From Pseudoalteromonas ostreae (GTDB lineage Bacteria; Pseudomonadota; Gammaproteobacteria; Enterobacterales; Alteromonadaceae): DNA of 64,000 nt. The notes beneath the pieces are model-generated. The model was not told the DNA's origin. It saw only the letters and a list, made by a program, of their open reading frames with translations, and did no database searches. Shown piece after piece: positions 61,212 to 64,000 of the stretch (positions within the stretch are counted from its first letter, which is position 1; each line of letters opens with the position of its first letter). Made by a program: the position numbers and the translations under genes. Where the stretch lies: the NCBI RefSeq assembly GCF_018069805.1, contig NZ_JAGPYN010000003.1, positions 215,078-279,077 on the forward strand. Reading direction: 5' to 3'.

Positions 61212-62771
61212 ATGAACAACAATAATGATGCGACCATGCCGACTGGGCTAGTTGCACGATTTTTAAACTTTGTAGAAAGGGTCGGGAATAAGCTTCCAGA
61301 CCCCGCAATTATCTTTCTATTTGCCATGCTACTCATTTGGGTTTTGTCGTGGTGGTTTTCAGGCGTGACTTTTGACGCTATCGACCCTCGTACCGGTGAA
61401 GCTATTATTATTAATAATATGTTAGCAAGCGACTCATTAGCGACCTTTTTATCGTCAATGGTAAAGACCTTTACTGGCTTTGCGCCATTGGGTGTGGTGT
61501 TAGTTGCTATGCTGGGTGTTGGTGTGGCTGAACATTCTGGTTTTATTAATACTGGCCTTAAGTTAATGTTAAAGGTGACACCTAAAAAACTATTAACGCC
61601 GTCAATTATTTTAGTCGCCATCGTTAGCCATACAGCAACCGATGCAGGTTATGTGTTAGTCATTCCGTTAGCAGGTGTTATATTTTATGCCGCAGGGCGT
61701 CATCCACTTGCAGGTATTGCCGCCGCCTTTGCTGGAGTAAGTGGTGGCTTTGGTGCTAACTTTATTCCGTCGGGGATTGACCCATTATTGCAAAGTTTTA
61801 CCCAAAGTGCGGCGCAAATTATTAACCCCGCGATGTCGATTAACCCTTTAAATAACTGGGCGTTCACTTCAGCTTCTAGCTTATTTATTGTTTTATTAGG
61901 CTGGTATATCACCGATAAAATTATTGAACCACGGTTAAAAAATACCGATTTGGATGGCAACAAAGAAGACTTACCTGCGTTTGAAGATGCCCGTAGCGAT
62001 GAAAAGCGAGCTTTCTTTATTGCAAGTGCAGTAATGGTGGCGGGACTTGCTTTATTGGCATTTGTTTCTGCACCAGCGGATTCAGCAATGCGAAGCGAAG
62101 ATGGCTCTTTAACTAATTTTCGCTCGCCTTTAATGCAATCTATCGTACCGCTAATTTTCCTACTGTTTTGGATACCTGGTGCAGTATATGGTTTTACCGT
62201 TGGCACCTTTAAAAGCTCTAAAGACATGATAGATGCAATGAGTAAAGCAATGGGCGGCATGGCGTATTATATTGTAATGGCGTTCTTTTGTGCCTTGTTT
62301 ATTGCAGCCTTTAGTAAATCTAACTTAGGTGCTCTTTTGGCTATTGAGGGAGCACAGCTGTTAAAAGCGATGGAACTACCCAGCGCAGTAACCGTTGTAG
62401 GAATAATCTTCTTAACTGGGTTTGTTAACTTATTTGTTGGTTCAAGTTCTGCAAAATGGGCGCTACTAGGCCCAGTGTTTGTGCCTATGTTAATGCAACT
62501 GGGTATTTCACCTGATTTAACTCAAGCTGCTTATCGCGTAGGTGATTCAAGCTCTAATATTATTACGCCATTAATGCCTTACTTCCCGCTCGTGGTTGTG
62601 TACTGCCAAAAATACGTTAAAGGCACGGGCATTGGCACGCTTATCGCGATGATGCTGCCGTATTCAATCGCTTTTTTAATTGGTTGGAGCTTATTTTTAC
62701 TCGGTTACTGGGCACTGGGTATACCGCTAGGTTTAGATGCAAGTTACATCTACCCAGCAGTTGTACCGTAA
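61212..62771 (+). CDS. AbgT-family transporter
   Basis: 519-residue membrane protein of the AbgT family (p-aminobenzoyl-glutamate importers or sulfonamide exporters). FLNFVERVGNKLPDPAIIFL at the N-terminus, IVSHTATDAGYVLVIPLAGV and the C-terminal FVGSSSAKWALLGPVFVPML and GDSSSNIITPLMPYFPL are family signatures. About nine to eleven membrane helices plus two hairpins are expected. Abg hydrolase genes are not adjacent. Single gene with a terminator. Confidence 0.93.
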   Translation: MNNNNDATMPTGLVARFLNFVERVGNKLPDPAIIFLFAMLLIWVLSWWFSGVTFDAIDPRTGEAIIINNMLASDSLATFLSSMVKTFTGFAPLGVVLVAMLGVGVAEHSGFINTGLKLMLKVTPKKLLTPSIILVAIVSHTATDAGYVLVIPLAGVIFYAAGRHPLAGIAAAFAGVSGGFGANFIPSGIDPLLQSFTQSAAQIINPAMSINPLNNWAFTSASSLFIVLLGWYITDKIIEPRLKNTDLDGNKEDLPAFEDARSDEKRAFFIASAVMVAGLALLAFVSAPADSAMRSEDGSLTNFRSPLMQSIVPLIFLLFWIPGAVYGFTVGTFKSSKDMIDAMSKAMGGMAYYIVMAFFCALFIAAFSKSNLGALLAIEGAQLLKAMELPSAVTVVGIIFLTGFVNLFVGSSSAKWALLGPVFVPMLMQLGISPDLTQAAYRVGDSSSNIITPLMPYFPLVVVYCQKYVKGTGIGTLIAMMLPYSIAFLIGWSLFLLGYWALGIPLGLDASYIYPAVVP

Positions 62772-62799
62772 TAGAGTATAAATGATAAGTTCTAATACC

Positions 62800-62829
62800 A
62801 GCCCTACCGCGAAAGTGGTAGGGCTTTTT
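62800..62829 (+). terminator. Intrinsic terminator after the AbgT-family gene
   Basis: AGCCCTACC, 8-base loop, GGTAGGGCT and a T-run. Confidence 0.9.
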
Positions 62830-62912
62830 CGAATCTTAAATTAAGAATAATTTATTTAATCGGATTAAATAATGACTTTTACCTTGAATGTGTACTGAAG
62901 GACTTAAAGTAT

Positions 62913-63890
62913 ATGAATAACAATAAAAAGATTAGTAGTGTGTTCACATATTCATATTTTTGGATAGCCATAATTATACCGGTTAGCTTATCTTCTTTAC
63001 TGATGAGTTTTATTTTTATAAACGATGGACTATCAATTGAGTGGCCGAGTAAAGAAACATTATCTGTTTTCTTAGAGTATATGAATGTTCCTTTATGGAT
63101 TTTAGGTTCAGCATTACCTCTTGCTACTTTAGCAACCGCTAACTTTCGAGCATTACAGTTTCAATCTAATTTGAATTACCAGGAAAGAACAATAGAAAGG
63201 CAAGAATTTGAGCATAAAATAGATCTCTATCATAAAGAGTTAACTCTATTTAAAGAAAAATTCTCTGCAGTTATATTCAATGGTAACTTTAAATTCATTC
63301 GACCTGAAGATGCCACAATAATTTTTACACGTTTTTATCCAAAACCAACAAAAAAAGAAGATCCATATTTCGAGATAGATATTGAAAAAATAGAGTATAT
63401 ATATGAATTTATGAAACTATTCGAGGCTAAGGTTTTTGAGTTAGGGAAAATAGCAAACACTAAACGAAATAAGCTGAAGTTTATAAACTTATTGTTTCCA
63501 GACTTTTCGGAAGAGCAAAAAATAGAACAAGAGAATTCTATAAATATATATAGCTTAAAAATAATATATCTTTTAGGGGTTATGGACGCGACTCTTTTAC
63601 AAGTTTGCCATGCTATAGGTATTCGCCACTTTTCAATTCAAAAAGAGCCTATTACTTTAATTATAAAATTAATTATAGATATTTACGCATTACAAACTAG
63701 CTTTCTTGACGATGGAGAATCTAAATATAGCTTTTATTTCTCTCAAAAAAGACAAAGTGCCTTAGTCGATATTTTAAATTTATGGATAAAATACAGTTCA
63801 ATTTCTAATGTTAAGGCAGATGAATATACCGCTGACGATTTTCGACATGAGTGCTTTATAACAGAAGTATTGAGAAGTCAGCCCAGATAA
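62913..63890 (+). CDS. Unknown membrane protein with two N-terminal helices
   Basis: 325 residues: two membrane helices (about 12-33 and 53-75), a charged coiled-coil-like stretch (RALQFQSNLNYQERTIERQE) and a long AT-rich helical cytoplasmic part. No family recognised. It is more AT-rich than its neighbours, suggesting a recent arrival. 63891-64000 shows no gene. Confidence 0.6.
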   Translation: MNNNKKISSVFTYSYFWIAIIIPVSLSSLLMSFIFINDGLSIEWPSKETLSVFLEYMNVPLWILGSALPLATLATANFRALQFQSNLNYQERTIERQEFEHKIDLYHKELTLFKEKFSAVIFNGNFKFIRPEDATIIFTRFYPKPTKKEDPYFEIDIEKIEYIYEFMKLFEAKVFELGKIANTKRNKLKFINLLFPDFSEEQKIEQENSINIYSLKIIYLLGVMDATLLQVCHAIGIRHFSIQKEPITLIIKLIIDIYALQTSFLDDGESKYSFYFSQKRQSALVDILNLWIKYSSISNVKADEYTADDFRHECFITEVLRSQPR

Positions 63891-64000
63891 AAATTAATAA
63901 TAATTACAAACACATAAAATTTGAATTTCTTTTTAAAGAGTTATTTTTAATAAAGGTTAAATTATATTTTACGGTTAATTTTCCAAGTTTAATATGTAGT

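Noticed and set aside
1..64000. Integron integrase or other site-specific recombinase
   Set aside because: No tyrosine or serine recombinase was found among the translated frames, so the integron-like elements have no visible integrase here.

Overview
The window looks like a chromosomal segment of a marine gammaproteobacterium of the order Alteromonadales, most probably Pseudoalteromonas. The protein sequences, the moderately AT-rich DNA, the lone methyl-accepting chemotaxis, TonB-receptor and GGDEF/EAL genes, and the backbone order fadI-fadJ-sixA-smrB-prmB-aroC-epmC-yfcL all point that way. The same genes cluster near 52 min in E. coli. This placement is inference from recognised protein families; no search was run.

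Layout. 1-8130: cut-off chemotaxis receptor, a porin with a small PstS-like periplasmic protein, a TonB-dependent receptor, a lipoprotein, a GNAT acetyltransferase and gamma-glutamyltranspeptidase. 8131-15139: an accessory scrapyard. It holds the 3' remnant of a group II intron, a reversed integron-type gene cassette with an attC site, the 5' end of another group II intron, a REP-associated transposase with a tandemly duplicated 3' end, IS4-like and IS3-like transposase remnants, a Vps62-like/aerolysin-like toxin candidate, decayed DNA, and a displaced copy of the 3' end of yciH. 15140-28032: yciH, a STAS plus receiver/PP2C/kinase partner-switching pair (HsbA/HsbR or CrsA/CrsR type), a GAF protein, an aromatic aminotransferase, an ECF sigma factor with a DUF3379 partner, and a complete MoxR-Bat operon on the minus strand. 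28033-45356: the fadIJ beta-oxidation operon, efpL (yeiP), a GGDEF/EAL protein, an insulinase-type protease, sixA, ridA, an SDR, an AEC permease, smrB, prmB and aroC.

45357-59087 is a variable block between aroC and epmC. It starts with a duplicated cluster of a class 3 lipase and its transthyretin-like partner (effector/immunity-like, one lipase copy truncated). LysR, GST, a spermidine-synthase-like membrane protein, a CadC-like regulator and a DUF4112 protein follow. It ends with six small plus-strand genes of mostly unknown function, separated by repeats and attC-like hairpins, resembling an integron cassette array without an integrase. 59088-64000: epmC, an ATP-NAD-kinase-family protein, yfcL, an AbgT transporter and an unknown membrane protein.

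The most interesting signal is in the 8.2-9.5 kb region. A lipoprotein gene on the minus strand begins 5 bp after the end of a well-formed attC site. Group II intron fragments abut it on both sides, at exactly the positions used by group IIC-attC introns (5' exon ending TTGT, 3' exon TAGGT). With the attC-like units at 14.8-15.0 kb and 54.4-58.9 kb, this suggests that the genome captured integron cassettes at more than one locus and that their mobility machinery has since decayed. No rRNA, tRNA or CRISPR was seen.
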